From positions 186,001 to 250,000 of the forward strand of contig CBDDLT010000015.1 in the NCBI GenBank assembly GCA_965230755.1: 64,000 nt of DNA, written 5' to 3'. The position numbers were made by a program, and so were the translations under genes. Below, piece by piece: positions 26,057 to 34,839 of the stretch. This stretch comes from DATFJT01 sp965230755. Lineage in GTDB: Bacteria; Bacteroidota; Bacteroidia; Chitinophagales; Saprospiraceae. The notes under the pieces are model-generated. The model worked only from the letters and a program-made list of their open reading frames with translations. It had not been told where the DNA came from and did not search any database. Every line of letters starts with the position of its first letter. The stretch's first letter is position 1.

Positions 26057-27493
26057 TTAATTCTCTTGAGGGGATAGCCCCATTTCTTGACCGATTTTCA
26101 TCATGTATTCGAACGCTGGATCGTATTGATTGGCTATTTTCCCATCCAGTATGGCTTCACGAATGGCAGTTTTAAGTACCCCAACTGGCTTCGAAGGCCC
26201 TATTCCAAACGTGCGCATAATGATATCACCATCAATGGGTGGTTTCCAGTTTCGAATTCGATCTTTTTCCTCAACTACCTTTAAGCGCTCGCGGACCAAT
26301 TGATAATTGGCCTTATATCTTTGTACCCTGTTTGGGTTTTTAGAGGTGATATCGGCTTCACAAAGTAGTAAGAGGTCTTCGAGATCATCACCAGCATCAA
26401 ACAACAATCTTCTAATCGCAGAGTCAGAAATATTTTCTTTCGTCAAACTGATCGGTCTCAAATGTAATCGAACCAATTTTTGAACGTATTTCATCTTATG
26501 ATCCAAAGGCAACTTGAGCCGCTTAAAAATTCGAGGGACCCACTTAGCACCTAGAACTTCATGCCCATGAAAAGTCCATCCCAGTTCTTTATGAAATCGT
26601 TTAGTAGCGGGTTTGGCCACATCGTGTAAAATTGCGGACCACCTCAACCAAAGTTTATCCGTCTTTCGAGCCAAGTTATCCAATACTTCGATGGTATGAT
26701 AAAAATTGTCTTTGTGCCCCTTTCCATCGATAATATCCACGCCCTTGAGTTGCTGAATTTCAGGTAAAATAATAGCCAATATGCCTGATTCTTCCAACAG
26801 TTTAAATCCTATTGATGGCTTAGGAGAAAGAACAATCTTATTGAGTTCGTCTGCTATTCTCTCCTTAGAAATAATATTGATTCGATCCTTCTGAGTTCTG
26901 ATTGCGTCGAAGGTATTATCGTCTATCCTAAAATTGAGTTGAGTGGCAAATCTAATCGCACGCATCATTCTTAGTGGGTCATCCGAAAAAGTCTTTTCTG
27001 GTTCCAAAGGAGTTCTCAAGCAATTCAACTCAAGATCTTTAAGGCCTTCAAAGGGATCAATAAGCTGACCATAATCTTCATTCAGGCTAATGGCTAGGGC
27101 GTTAATGGTAAAGTCCCTCCTATTCTGGTCATCCTGAATACTTCCGTCTTCAACTACAGGTTTTCTAGAATCAAAATGATAGGATTCTTTCCGTGCACCT
27201 ACAAATTCTAATTCTAAGCCCTGCCACTTAAACATGGCAGTACCAAATCGCTTGAAAACGGAGACCTTTATATTCGGATCGCATGCATGAGCGACCATAT
27301 TGGCCAATTCTATCCCGCTTCCCACGCAGACGAAATCTATATCCTTGGTTGGTCTTCCCAAAATTTGATCTCTTACATAACCTCCTATGACATATACCTC
27401 TATGCCTTTCTCTAAGGCAAGCGCATGCACCTTTTGAAATAGAACTTCTTCCAAATCAATCTTACTGATATGAGTTTCAGAATTAAGCTTCAC
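26057..27493 (-). CDS. cca: CCA tRNA nucleotidyltransferase with HD domain
   Basis: A 478-residue class II nucleotidyltransferase that builds or repairs the CCA end of tRNA. The catalytic head has IGGYVRD (36-42) and DIDF with D51 and D53; the nucleotide-selecting region includes RRDFTINALA and SDDPLRMMRAIRFA; a C-terminal HD domain (ILHDVAKPATKR with a later GHE) may hydrolyse 2',3'-cyclic ends. It matters here because the nearby tRNA-Arg gene lacks an encoded CCA. Its start overlaps the end of the dihydrouridine-synthase gene by 11 bases: a two-gene tRNA maturation operon. Confidence 0.93.
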   Translation of the reverse strand: MKLNSETHISKIDLEEVLFQKVHALALEKGIEVYVIGGYVRDQILGRPTKDIDFVCVGSGIELANMVAHACDPNIKVSVFKRFGTAMFKWQGLELEFVGARKESYHFDSRKPVVEDGSIQDDQNRRDFTINALAISLNEDYGQLIDPFEGLKDLELNCLRTPLEPEKTFSDDPLRMMRAIRFATQLNFRIDDNTFDAIRTQKDRINIISKERIADELNKIVLSPKPSIGFKLLEESGILAIILPEIQQLKGVDIIDGKGHKDNFYHTIEVLDNLARKTDKLWLRWSAILHDVAKPATKRFHKELGWTFHGHEVLGAKWVPRIFKRLKLPLDHKMKYVQKLVRLHLRPISLTKENISDSAIRRLLFDAGDDLEDLLLLCEADITSKNPNRVQRYKANYQLVRERLKVVEEKDRIRNWKPPIDGDIIMRTFGIGPSKPVGVLKTAIREAILDGKIANQYDPAFEYMMKIGQEMGLSPQEN

Positions 27494-28490
27494 TGAAGGA
27501 TAGAGAATTTATGGAGGAATAATGATCAGACATATTATCTAATACCTGAAAAATAGCTTGCGGATCGTGCAATGTTACCAGCTGAGATCTAAATTCCTTG
27601 ACTCTGGGCAAGCCTCTAAAGTATTGACTGTAATGGCGACGCATCTCCAAAACCCCCAATTTTTCACCTTTCCACTCAATGGAATGGCTGATGTGTTGTT
27701 TTACCATGGCAATAATTTCATCCAAGCTGGGAGGAGGTAAAATTTCGCCGGTCTCCATATAGTGTTTAATATCCCTAAAAATCCAAGGTCTTCCAATGCT
27801 ACCTCTTCCTATCATGATCCCATCGACACCATACTTGTTCTTATACTCAACTGCCTTTTCCGGCCCATCGATATCTCCATTACCAAAAACGGGAATGTGA
27901 AGTCTAGGATTATCTTTCACTTTGGCAATCCATGTCCAATCCGCTTCTCCTTTATACATTTGCTTCCGCGTTCTTCCATGAATGGAAATCGCTTTTATAC
28001 CAACGTCTTGGAGCCTTTCGGCTACCTCAACGATCTTGATGCTCTTGTCATCCCAGCCCAATCTAGTCTTTACGGTAACGGGGAGATTTGTTGATTCCAC
28101 AATGGCTTTTGTAAGCTCAACCATCTTAGGAATATCTTGCAGAATTCCAGCTCCCGCCATTTTGCAGACCACTTTTTTCACTGGGCAACCATAATTGATA
28201 TCCAAAACATTGGGATTGGCCTCTTCAACAATTTCCGCAGCCCTCCTCATGCTGTCGATCTCTGCACCGAAGATCTGAATTCCAATCGGTCTTTCTTCAG
28301 GATAAATATCTAGTTTCTGTACACTTTTTGAGGCGTCTCTTATCAAGCCCTCGACTGAGATGAATTCCGTATACATCATATCGCAGCCATAGCGTTTACA
28401 CAAGGCTCGAAATGGCGGATCACTGACATCCTCCATCGGTGCCAGTAGCAATGGAAACGCTCCTAAATCTGTCTCTCCTATTCTAATCAT
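27483..28490 (-). CDS. dusB: tRNA-dihydrouridine synthase (DusB type)
   Basis: A 335-residue FMN enzyme that reduces uridines in the tRNA D-loop. APMEDVSDPPFR (17-28) is the FMN-site start, INYGCPVKKV (98-107) holds catalytic C102, followed by GAGILQD; KTRLGW and IHGRTRKQMYKG are the substrate/FMN positions, and FGNGDI and IMIGRG close the barrel. Length and motifs fit DusB rather than DusA or DusC. Lies upstream of and overlaps cca. A TATTTTTG element stands 15 bases in front of the ATG. Confidence 0.92.
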   Translation of the reverse strand: MIRIGETDLGAFPLLLAPMEDVSDPPFRALCKRYGCDMMYTEFISVEGLIRDASKSVQKLDIYPEERPIGIQIFGAEIDSMRRAAEIVEEANPNVLDINYGCPVKKVVCKMAGAGILQDIPKMVELTKAIVESTNLPVTVKTRLGWDDKSIKIVEVAERLQDVGIKAISIHGRTRKQMYKGEADWTWIAKVKDNPRLHIPVFGNGDIDGPEKAVEYKNKYGVDGIMIGRGSIGRPWIFRDIKHYMETGEILPPPSLDEIIAMVKQHISHSIEWKGEKLGVLEMRRHYSQYFRGLPRVKEFRSQLVTLHDPQAIFQVLDNMSDHYSSINSLSFSEA

Positions 28491-28504
28491 CCCTTTGTTT
28501 TATA

Positions 28505-28512
28505 CAAAAATA
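28505..28512 (-). promoter_or_regulatory. Putative -7 element for dusB-cca
   Basis: TATTTTTG on the minus strand, matching TAnnTTTG, 14 bases before the dusB start. No -33 match at standard spacing. Confidence 0.4.
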
Positions 28513-28586
28513 CGAGAATTCGAATTTTAAATTCATAATTAATCCTAAAATCAAACTTATAAAATGGTATAGCAAAGTATATTTTT

Positions 28587-28594
28587 TATTTTTG
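28587..28594 (+). promoter_or_regulatory. Putative -7 element for nhaD
   Basis: TATTTTTG matches TAnnTTTG and overlaps the TTG at 28592 that would otherwise be a possible start. This argues that translation begins at ATG 28619. Confidence 0.4.
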
Positions 28595-28618
28595 GTCTCA
28601 TTTTTTCAATTGATCTCT

Positions 28619-29944
28619 ATGCTTACAGCTATCGTAATTACATTCATCATTGGATATCTGCTTATTGTTTTTGAGCATCCGTTAAAGCTGGACAAGACTG
28701 TTCCGGCATTGGTGATGGGAGCTCTTTGTTGGGCCTTTATATCACTGGGTGGTCTCGACGTAATTGGGGCAAGCCATCATATAGAAACGCTGGACTCTTC
28801 TCTACTCCACCATATAGGAAAGGTTGCAGAAATATTGATTTTCCTTATCGGTGCAATGACCATCGTCGAATTGATAGACCTGCACAAGGGATTTGCCGTA
28901 ATTACCAACCGTATAAAGACTTCTAATAAGAAAAAGATGCTGTGGATATTGGGAATTCTAGCCTTCTTCCTATCCGCTACACTGGACAATCTCGCTTCTA
29001 CCATTGTATTGGTTTCTCTTTTGCGAAGATTGGTTCCGGACAAAACAGAACGTCTTTGGTTTGTAAGTATGGCCGTTATTGCCGCTAACGCCGGTGGTGC
29101 TTGGTCTCCGATTGGTGATGTAACTACGACCATGTTATGGATAGGTAAAAAAGTAAGTACCATGGGGCTTATTTCTCATTTGGTTATACCGAGTTTGGTC
29201 TGTATGGTCCTGCCTTTCTTTATAGCTTCGATGTTAAAACCTTTTCAAGGAAATATCACGATATCTGCAGACATGGATGATAAGAGAGCTTTTGCTAGTG
29301 AAAAATTACTAAGTAGTAAGACCATGTTGATCGTAGGTATTGCCGCTTTGGTATTCGTACCTATCTTTAAGACCATTACGCACTTACCTCCCTATGTTGG
29401 GATGATGTTGTCTCTCGGTATTGTTTGGATGGTATCTGAATATATTCATCCGGAAGAAGATTTTGACGAAGAAAGAAAGCATCTGTATTCTGCGCACAAC
29501 GCCTTATCAAGAATTGAGATGAGCAGTATCCTTTTCTTCTTGGGTATTTTAATGGCCGTAGCAGCTTTAGAATCAGTAGCCATTAGTGATCACTCCGGAT
29601 TGCTGAAATATTTGGCCGAACAACTTCAAGAAGCCATACCCAATCAAAATATTGTGATATTAGTTCTCGGTGTTCTGAGTGCAATCATAGATAATGTGCC
29701 CTTAGTGGCAGCATCCATGGGGATGTACAGTTTCCCGCTCGACGATTCTCTCTGGCATTTTATCGCCTATTCAGCAGGTACTGGAGGATCGATGCTCATC
29801 ATTGGTTCAGCTGCAGGTGTTGCAGCGATGGGAATGGAAAAGATTGATTTTATTTGGTATTTGAAAAAGATTAGTTGGCTGGCCTTTATCGGGTTTATAG
29901 GTGGAGCAGGAACTTTCTTGTTAATGGGACAATTCTTTTCATAG
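28619..29944 (+). CDS. nhaD: NhaD-type sodium:proton antiporter
   Basis: A 441-residue inner-membrane antiporter with about a dozen hydrophobic segments. The ion-transporter superfamily motifs of NhaD are clear: LSATLDNLAS and NAGGAWSPIGDVTTTMLW in the first half, IDNVPLVAAS and GTGGSMLIIGSAAGVAAMG in the second, where inverted-repeat hairpins hold ion-binding residues. It exports sodium in exchange for protons, fitting a salt-rich habitat. I start it at ATG 28619; the frame is open from a TTG at 28592 that lies inside a promoter-like element. The next gene overlaps by one base (TAGTG). Confidence 0.92.
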   Translation: MLTAIVITFIIGYLLIVFEHPLKLDKTVPALVMGALCWAFISLGGLDVIGASHHIETLDSSLLHHIGKVAEILIFLIGAMTIVELIDLHKGFAVITNRIKTSNKKKMLWILGILAFFLSATLDNLASTIVLVSLLRRLVPDKTERLWFVSMAVIAANAGGAWSPIGDVTTTMLWIGKKVSTMGLISHLVIPSLVCMVLPFFIASMLKPFQGNITISADMDDKRAFASEKLLSSKTMLIVGIAALVFVPIFKTITHLPPYVGMMLSLGIVWMVSEYIHPEEDFDEERKHLYSAHNALSRIEMSSILFFLGILMAVAALESVAISDHSGLLKYLAEQLQEAIPNQNIVILVLGVLSAIIDNVPLVAASMGMYSFPLDDSLWHFIAYSAGTGGSMLIIGSAAGVAAMGMEKIDFIWYLKKISWLAFIGFIGGAGTFLLMGQFFS

Positions 29945-30321
29945 TGAATTACCTTCGTTTCTCAGCTATTTTTGGTGCCCTTCTAGTGATATGGTCTTGT
30001 GGCAAAAATGACCTGGAAGGGGCCTGGGTCGGATACTCTATCCAACAGGGAGACAGCACTTTTATCCATGCCAAGGCGGAACAATGTTCCCTATTTCTAG
30101 GAGAGGAATATTACTTTTTTAGAGGAAATACTGGTGCGATAGAAAAAGGAATTTATACCCAAGGAGATGATTATATCTCCTTGGAAGATACTTTGAGGTC
30201 TGCCAATGCCAAGAAAATTGCCTACGATTTAAAGTCTTTAGACACGCTTGAATTGACCATGAATAAAAATGGTGAAGCGCTTATTTTGAATATGCGGAGG
30301 AATCAAAAATCTCAAGAATAA
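29944..30321 (+). CDS. Small lipoprotein of unknown function, coupled to nhaD
   Basis: From the GTG at 29944, which shares its G with the nhaD stop codon, this is 125 residues: a short hydrophobic N-terminus ending IWSC (C19), then a small beta-rich domain with alternating hydrophobics (KGIYTQGDDYISLEDTL, DTLELTMNKNGEAL). The profile fits a lipocalin-like or calycin-type lipoprotein, but no family is certain. The open frame reaches back to 29875 inside nhaD; those residues are not signal-like, so I reject the longer start. Translational coupling implies co-regulation with the antiporter. Confidence 0.65.
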   Translation: MNYLRFSAIFGALLVIWSCGKNDLEGAWVGYSIQQGDSTFIHAKAEQCSLFLGEEYYFFRGNTGAIEKGIYTQGDDYISLEDTLRSANAKKIAYDLKSLDTLELTMNKNGEALILNMRRNQKSQE

Positions 30322-30360
30322 AGCGATTTCTTCAAGACCTACCATCCCCCTTTTAAAAAA

Positions 30361-30789
30361 ATGGTACTGTATTTGATGTTTGTGCGTAAAAACTTTCGAA
30401 TGGTATCTTATGAACGCATACAGGAGGCGGTTTACCCCGCTCCACCAAAGCATTTAATAGAGTTGTTCAATGATTTGGAATCTAGGATCAATGCTCATCC
30501 GCTTTGTGTGAATGATATGGATCCATTCAGCAAACTTTCTAAGAAGGGAAGTTTCTGCCTCTCGGCAACTAGCATTCAATCTGATTATATTGCCTTCGTA
30601 CTAGGGAAATACCATAAATCTAGTTTTCCCGAAGACATTCTTCAAATGATCTTCAATGTACCAACGGTTTATCAACTGCAGTTTCAGGAAATCTCAGGAA
30701 AAAGAATTAACGGATGTATCTGCGTAATTCATCAAAGAGCTACAGAATTGGATCTTCAGAAGGTCTACGATCACATCTATTGTATCTAG
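30361..30789 (+). CDS. Conserved-looking protein of unknown function
   Basis: A 142-residue soluble protein without signal or membrane segments. It has a mixed alpha/beta look: a Pro-rich AVYPAPPKHLIELFNDLE near residues 23-40, several Cys (C49, C67, C119, C121 and near the end) and a beta-rich second half. Not recognised. Alternative start at ATG 30376. It follows the NhaD-lipoprotein unit by about 40 bases and is convergent with the gene ending at 30786, overlapping it by four bases. Codon use looks ordinary for the window, so I take it as real. Confidence 0.55.
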   Translation: MVLYLMFVRKNFRMVSYERIQEAVYPAPPKHLIELFNDLESRINAHPLCVNDMDPFSKLSKKGSFCLSATSIQSDYIAFVLGKYHKSSFPEDILQMIFNVPTVYQLQFQEISGKRINGCICVIHQRATELDLQKVYDHIYCI

Positions 30790-31958
30790 ATGATTTGAAT
30801 TCTTACCGCTGCTCTAAATTGAGCATCTACTTGTTTTTCTTTTAAATAAATATAATCGATCTCGAAACGATCTATTTCTGTTTCAGGCCCAGCATCCGGG
30901 ATTTGTTCTTTAATGTTACTAATGACTATTTTGCTTATTTGTTGATAGGAGAAAAACATATCCTTCAAGAAACGATCCTCAATCCACCTTCCCAGTCTTT
31001 TGTATACAAAGTTCTTCAGTCTGTTCTTTTTTGCTCCGCCGCCTGACTCCAGATCCATTCCTATGATTTCAATTCCTCCTGGCAAACTGGCCACATCAAA
31101 GGACAACTCTACCCTACTGTTCATCATTTGTTTAAATACCATATCCAGGAAGATGGTGGAACTTCCAATACGTACATTTTTGTGATCGATTTTCACCTTT
31201 CTTCCCTCCATCTCTAACTCGTTCAAATAATTCTTAAGTAAGAGTAGAAGGACTTCTTCGTTCACCAGAATATTCCAACTTTTCGCTGATATATCATCCT
31301 TTCCATTGATCAATATAAAATTATCAATTTTCGACATGGTTTTTTCTAGCGGAATTAGTGAGGCTCCCGTCATTAATTCGAATTGCCATTCTTCATGCCT
31401 ATCAATAATGCTTCGGAGCAATATCTCCTCAACTCTCAATTTCATCTGAAACTGGGACTTTAAAAACTCTTGAATAGGAAAAATTGCTTTTTCGAGTACG
31501 TTAATAATATTCGCTTTTTCATTCGATCTAATTTTCTTATTGACTAAATCAATGATTGCATAGTCATATTTCTCTAATAACCATACCCACTTGAATTCTG
31601 CCCATTTATTCTTTTTTTCACTCCAAAAAACAATATTGTTTAGTTCTTTAATCCAAGGAAAACACTCCTCTTCTCCTGTATAAAGGGCCAGGCTAAGATC
31701 GAATTGTAGTTTTGTATCAAAAAGACTTCTCTGTTTCCTTTTCATCTGTACAACCGACTCAATTCGAATTCGAATTACATTGTCTACAAGCTCTATTTTG
31801 TGAAGGATCAAGTTGGAGACATATAATACCAAACCTTTGAATTCCAGTTTTTGGCTTTCTATTTGCTCATTGATTAATCGGGACAAGCCCCCTTTAGTAA
31901 GTCCAAGAAATAAGATCACGATAAAAAGGTGTTGGAAGTTAAAAAATTGATTTGCCAA
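30786..31958 (-). CDS. Exported or membrane-anchored protein of unknown function
   Basis: A 390-residue protein with one N-terminal hydrophobic segment (about 8-22) and no cysteine lipobox, so it is anchored or secreted into the periplasm. The rest is a mixture of long amphipathic strands and helices; repeated blocks such as EFKGLVLYVSNLILHKIEL and VRIGSSTIFLDMVFKQ, and a Gly patch (SGGGAKKNRL) recall lipid-transfer folds of the TULIP/AsmA kind, but I cannot assign a family. Monocistronic; divergent from the 51-residue membrane protein across an 81-base gap. Confidence 0.55.
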   Translation of the reverse strand: MANQFFNFQHLFIVILFLGLTKGGLSRLINEQIESQKLEFKGLVLYVSNLILHKIELVDNVIRIRIESVVQMKRKQRSLFDTKLQFDLSLALYTGEEECFPWIKELNNIVFWSEKKNKWAEFKWVWLLEKYDYAIIDLVNKKIRSNEKANIINVLEKAIFPIQEFLKSQFQMKLRVEEILLRSIIDRHEEWQFELMTGASLIPLEKTMSKIDNFILINGKDDISAKSWNILVNEEVLLLLLKNYLNELEMEGRKVKIDHKNVRIGSSTIFLDMVFKQMMNSRVELSFDVASLPGGIEIIGMDLESGGGAKKNRLKNFVYKRLGRWIEDRFLKDMFFSYQQISKIVISNIKEQIPDAGPETEIDRFEIDYIYLKEKQVDAQFRAAVRIQII

Positions 31959-31999
31959 ATATTTTTGATCTTAATCATGGGTGAAAACATTTACTTTTT

Positions 32000-32007
32000 T
32001 AATTTTG
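32000..32007 (+). promoter_or_regulatory. Putative -7 element for the 51-residue membrane protein
   Basis: TAATTTTG matches TAnnTTTG, ending 32 bases before the small gene's ATG at 32040. A -33 TTG at the proper spacing is not clear. Confidence 0.4.
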
Positions 32008-32039
32008 GGGCATCTTAAACAAAGATAAAAGAAGAATTT

Positions 32040-32195
32040 ATGACAGCTGAAAAGTCTTCAAAAGGATTAAACTGGATCATCACCATCATTTCTTTGGTGA
32101 TCGTAGTAGCTCTTGTAATTGTTAAGCCTGAATGGTTTTGGGTAGCCCTTCCTTTCTTCCTCACTTATCTTGTGATGGCTTTAGATAGTATATAA
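32040..32195 (+). CDS. Small two-helix membrane protein, 51 residues
   Basis: ATG at 32040 to TAA at 32193-32195. After MTAEKSSKG comes one helix (WIITIISLVIVVALVIV), a KPEWFW turn and a second hydrophobic stretch ending LDSI. Charge pattern puts the N-terminus in the cytoplasm. It has its own promoter-like element and is followed by a hairpin, which supports a real gene although it is short. Function unknown; two-helix proteins of this size often modulate a larger membrane complex. Confidence 0.65.
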   Translation: MTAEKSSKGLNWIITIISLVIVVALVIVKPEWFWVALPFFLTYLVMALDSI

Positions 32196-32202
32196 TATAA
32201 AA

Positions 32203-32233
32203 AAGGCCCTCATCTTTATTCGACGAGGACCTT
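32203..32233 (-). terminator. Rho-independent terminator for the DUF4397 gene
   Basis: AAGGCCCTC / GAGGACCTT (one mismatch) with a 13-base loop. On the minus strand the stem is followed by a T run (TTTTTT), 21 bases after the stop at 32254. It also closes the convergent small gene. Confidence 0.75.
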
Positions 32234-32253
32234 CATATTTATGCTATTATAAT

Positions 32254-34497
32254 TTATCTTACTACAACCAATTTAGAAGTATAGGATTTATCACTGGTAT
32301 TGATTTTAACAATATAATTACCAGCTTGAACATCTGATAAATCAAATTTGTAAGCACCTGACGCATTGGTCATTTCTGCCGTTTCGTAGTGTCTTAAAGT
32401 CTGTCCTGTGAAAGTCAAGAGATCAATAGACTTCACTTCCATTTCCGCTGTGAAATGCACCATTCCGTATTCACTTGCCGGATTAGGTCCTACTCGAAGT
32501 TGTATTCCATCTCCTAATTGCTCCACATTCGACGTCACTAGAGGCAATGGGAATGTACTACCATCCAACAACAAAGCCCACAAGTGGAATGCCGGATCTG
32601 CATTTACTAAACCGCTTGCATAAACAGTAATGGCCAATCCTGCTGCCATCGTTAAATCTGCTTGATATCGCGCTATTACGTCCGTATTGTCATCCGCATC
32701 TGTTACAGATAGTATATAATCCAATGGATCAACGCTGATATAATTGCTTACATCACCGTAGTCCAAATTGTCAATTAAAGCTCCTCCATTAGCTAGGATA
32801 TCCACTTCAGGAGCATCCGGAGAACCGTGAATACCCAATACGTCTACTTTCGTGTCATCCGTTGACAAGAATCTGTAATTAGGAATAACTTTTACATTAA
32901 ACGGTGTTGCTGTACTTCCTACTACTCCTTCAGCCATTACCAGATAATTGGCATCATCAGCAGGTGTAAAAGTAGTTTCGAAAATAGCGTCATCAATCGT
33001 TGTTCCAGCAGGAGCAATAGCGATTTCATAATCCGTGTTAGAGAGTAACTCTAGAGCTGGAGTTGCCGTTCTAAACTGGAAGGCATCGATCAGTTTCAAC
33101 TCGTTGAGATAAACATCTACCATTTCTGCAGGACTATTGTGTAATATCTGAACATTGGCAAACTTAACTTTCTCTAGGTAAAAAGACTGACCTTGAGATG
33201 TTACGATAACCAAATTAAATTCGTTGGTTGCGTCGGTATTATTCACCAATCCTGAAGCATAAATTAAATAAGACTGCCCATCGGTTCCCGCTAATGGAGC
33301 ATTGTGCGTTGTGAATGCATCAGTTGTTCCAGTTGGAATTAACTCTAATAAGAAGTTGATAGGGTCAGTGGTAAACAAAGCTGATTCTCCGTATGCAACG
33401 TTGGATGTCAGCACAGCTCCATTTCTAACACCAAGATCCAGAGCTGGTCCATCAGTTACTCCATGATGGAAGTAGAGGTCTACCATATCCGATGCACTAG
33501 AATTCAATGTTGCACCGTCTGCATTATTCAACCTAAATGGAGTGTTCATATCACCTTGGATCCCCTCCATGAATAATTTATTGTTTTTGAAATTCTCAAA
33601 AACAAAAGTTTCCGAGTAAAAGGCATCTGCTACCGATGTACTATTCTCTGGAGCGATATCTACTTTAAAATCATTACCAGCGAATACAGCAATGGTATTA
33701 GAAGCAGACTGAAATACAAAATTGTCTAGTGCAAGGTTATCGTCAATATAGATATCAAATACAGAATTAACCGAGTTATTGATGATCTGAAGCGTTCCTA
33801 GCTCAGCAGTTGGAAATTCAACCACTGATCCATCTTGAAAGGCCATAAACATCCCTACTTCTGGACCAGACATAGGATCTGCATATCCGGATACAAATAA
33901 TATCCCAGCGGTCGCCGCATATGAAGATAAATCGAGGTTATAAGTTACAATAGGAACAGCTGCCCCAGCTTCATAGACATCAACAAAATAATTACCTGCA
34001 GGCAAGGCTAAATATGCGGTCTCTTCAGAATATCCCAAGTCGTTGGTCAGTTTATTTGCTACTCCGCGTATGCCAATATCAACTCCATCCAAATCCAAAG
34101 CGCCGTGAATGATCTTTAACTCAACTCCACCTGCTAGAGCAGTAGAGCGTCCACCGTAAAGACTGATCTGTGCGGGTCTCATCATATTGCCCATCATTCC
34201 CTGGGTCATAGCTACATACTCTTCACCGTCAGTTAGATTAACCATGGTAGAGTATACAATATCCGTAACATCCGTAGATGGAGATAGAGCCACTCCGATT
34301 TCGATATCAGATCCAGCAGTAACGTCCATATAAGAACTGGCCGCTCCGAAGTCCAGTCCGGTCACTGCTTGAGTGCCGTCGATCCAAATATCAACCGCAT
34401 TCCCAGGAGAATTGTGAATGACCTGGAGGCTAGCCATCTGAGCCATGAGTGAAAAGCTCATCAAGAAAAATAAGGAAATGGTAAAAGTTAACTTCAT
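32254..34497 (-). CDS. DUF4397-repeat secreted protein with T9SS type A sorting domain
   Basis: A 747-residue exported protein. Signal peptide to about residue 20, then six DUF4397 modules arranged as three alternating pairs: one type begins with VIHNSPGNAVDIWIDG-like sequence (also at IINNSVNSVFDIYID and ILHNSPAEMVDVYLN), the other with HG...D.P.VD (IIHGALDLDGVDIGIRG, YFHHGVTDG, GIHGSPDAPEVDI). The last 80 residues, from RVGPNPASEYG to YIVKINTSDKSYTSKLVVVR, are a typical type A T9SS tail, so it is delivered to the surface or medium. DUF4397 has no known activity. Monocistronic with a strong terminator. Confidence 0.9.
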   Translation of the reverse strand: MKLTFTISLFFLMSFSLMAQMASLQVIHNSPGNAVDIWIDGTQAVTGLDFGAASSYMDVTAGSDIEIGVALSPSTDVTDIVYSTMVNLTDGEEYVAMTQGMMGNMMRPAQISLYGGRSTALAGGVELKIIHGALDLDGVDIGIRGVANKLTNDLGYSEETAYLALPAGNYFVDVYEAGAAVPIVTYNLDLSSYAATAGILFVSGYADPMSGPEVGMFMAFQDGSVVEFPTAELGTLQIINNSVNSVFDIYIDDNLALDNFVFQSASNTIAVFAGNDFKVDIAPENSTSVADAFYSETFVFENFKNNKLFMEGIQGDMNTPFRLNNADGATLNSSASDMVDLYFHHGVTDGPALDLGVRNGAVLTSNVAYGESALFTTDPINFLLELIPTGTTDAFTTHNAPLAGTDGQSYLIYASGLVNNTDATNEFNLVIVTSQGQSFYLEKVKFANVQILHNSPAEMVDVYLNELKLIDAFQFRTATPALELLSNTDYEIAIAPAGTTIDDAIFETTFTPADDANYLVMAEGVVGSTATPFNVKVIPNYRFLSTDDTKVDVLGIHGSPDAPEVDILANGGALIDNLDYGDVSNYISVDPLDYILSVTDADDNTDVIARYQADLTMAAGLAITVYASGLVNADPAFHLWALLLDGSTFPLPLVTSNVEQLGDGIQLRVGPNPASEYGMVHFTAEMEVKSIDLLTFTGQTLRHYETAEMTNASGAYKFDLSDVQAGNYIVKINTSDKSYTSKLVVVR

Positions 34498-34674
34498 AAT
34501 TTAGAATTTTAAAAGATAAACGATAATAGACATACTCAATATAATCATTTTAGAATGATTGCTTGAATAAATCAGTTTTAATCCGAGATGCGCTAATGGG
34601 GCTTTTAGATAGATTCCACATTGGTAAAATCACTTGAGTTGAAAAAACGCTGCTTAGAATTAAATAAAACTTAG

Positions 34675-34706
34675 TTTGCAAATAATATTTCTACTTTGTA
34701 CTTTTG
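34675..34706 (+). promoter_or_regulatory. Bacteroidota promoter of tRNA-Arg
   Basis: TTTG at 34675-34678 and TACTTTTG at 34699-34706, spaced 20 bases apart, match the -33 and -7 elements of Bacteroidota primary sigma factor. The -7 box ends 19 bases before the tRNA. The best promoter match in the window. Confidence 0.75.
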
Positions 34707-34725
34707 CCTTTCATTTTAATGAAAT

Positions 34726-34799
34726 GGTTCCGTAGCTCAGTTGGATAGAGCAACTGACTTCTAATCAGTAGGTCGCAGGTTCGAATCCTGCCGGGATCA
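34726..34799 (+). tRNA. tRNA-Arg (anticodon TCT)
   Basis: A complete cloverleaf of 74 bases: acceptor GGTTCCG with CGGGATC (two wobble pairs), D-arm GCTC..GAGC, anticodon stem ACTGA/TCAGT with loop CTTCTAA (anticodon TCT at 34760-34762, reading AGA), T-arm GCAGG TTCGAAT CCTGC and discriminator A. CCA is not encoded (CACAA follows) and must be added by the enzyme encoded at 26.1-27.5 kb. It has its own promoter and a strong terminator. Confidence 0.97.
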
Positions 34800-34806
34800 C
34801 AAGAAC

Positions 34807-34839
34807 AAAAAGCCAGTCATTTTGAATGACTGGCTTTTT
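34807..34839 (+). terminator. Rho-independent terminator of tRNA-Arg
   Basis: AAAAAGCCAGTCATT / AATGACTGGCTTTTT, a 15-bp stem with a three-base loop, followed by GTTTTTT. Confidence 0.95.

Noticed and set aside
28592..28621. TTG at 28592 as the NhaD start
   Set aside because: It lies inside a TATTTTTG promoter-like element; ATG 28619 begins right at the first membrane helix.
29875..29943. Long start for the lipoprotein after nhaD
   Set aside because: The extra 23 residues are an out-of-frame reading of nhaD and would destroy the lipoprotein signal; GTG 29944 fits better.
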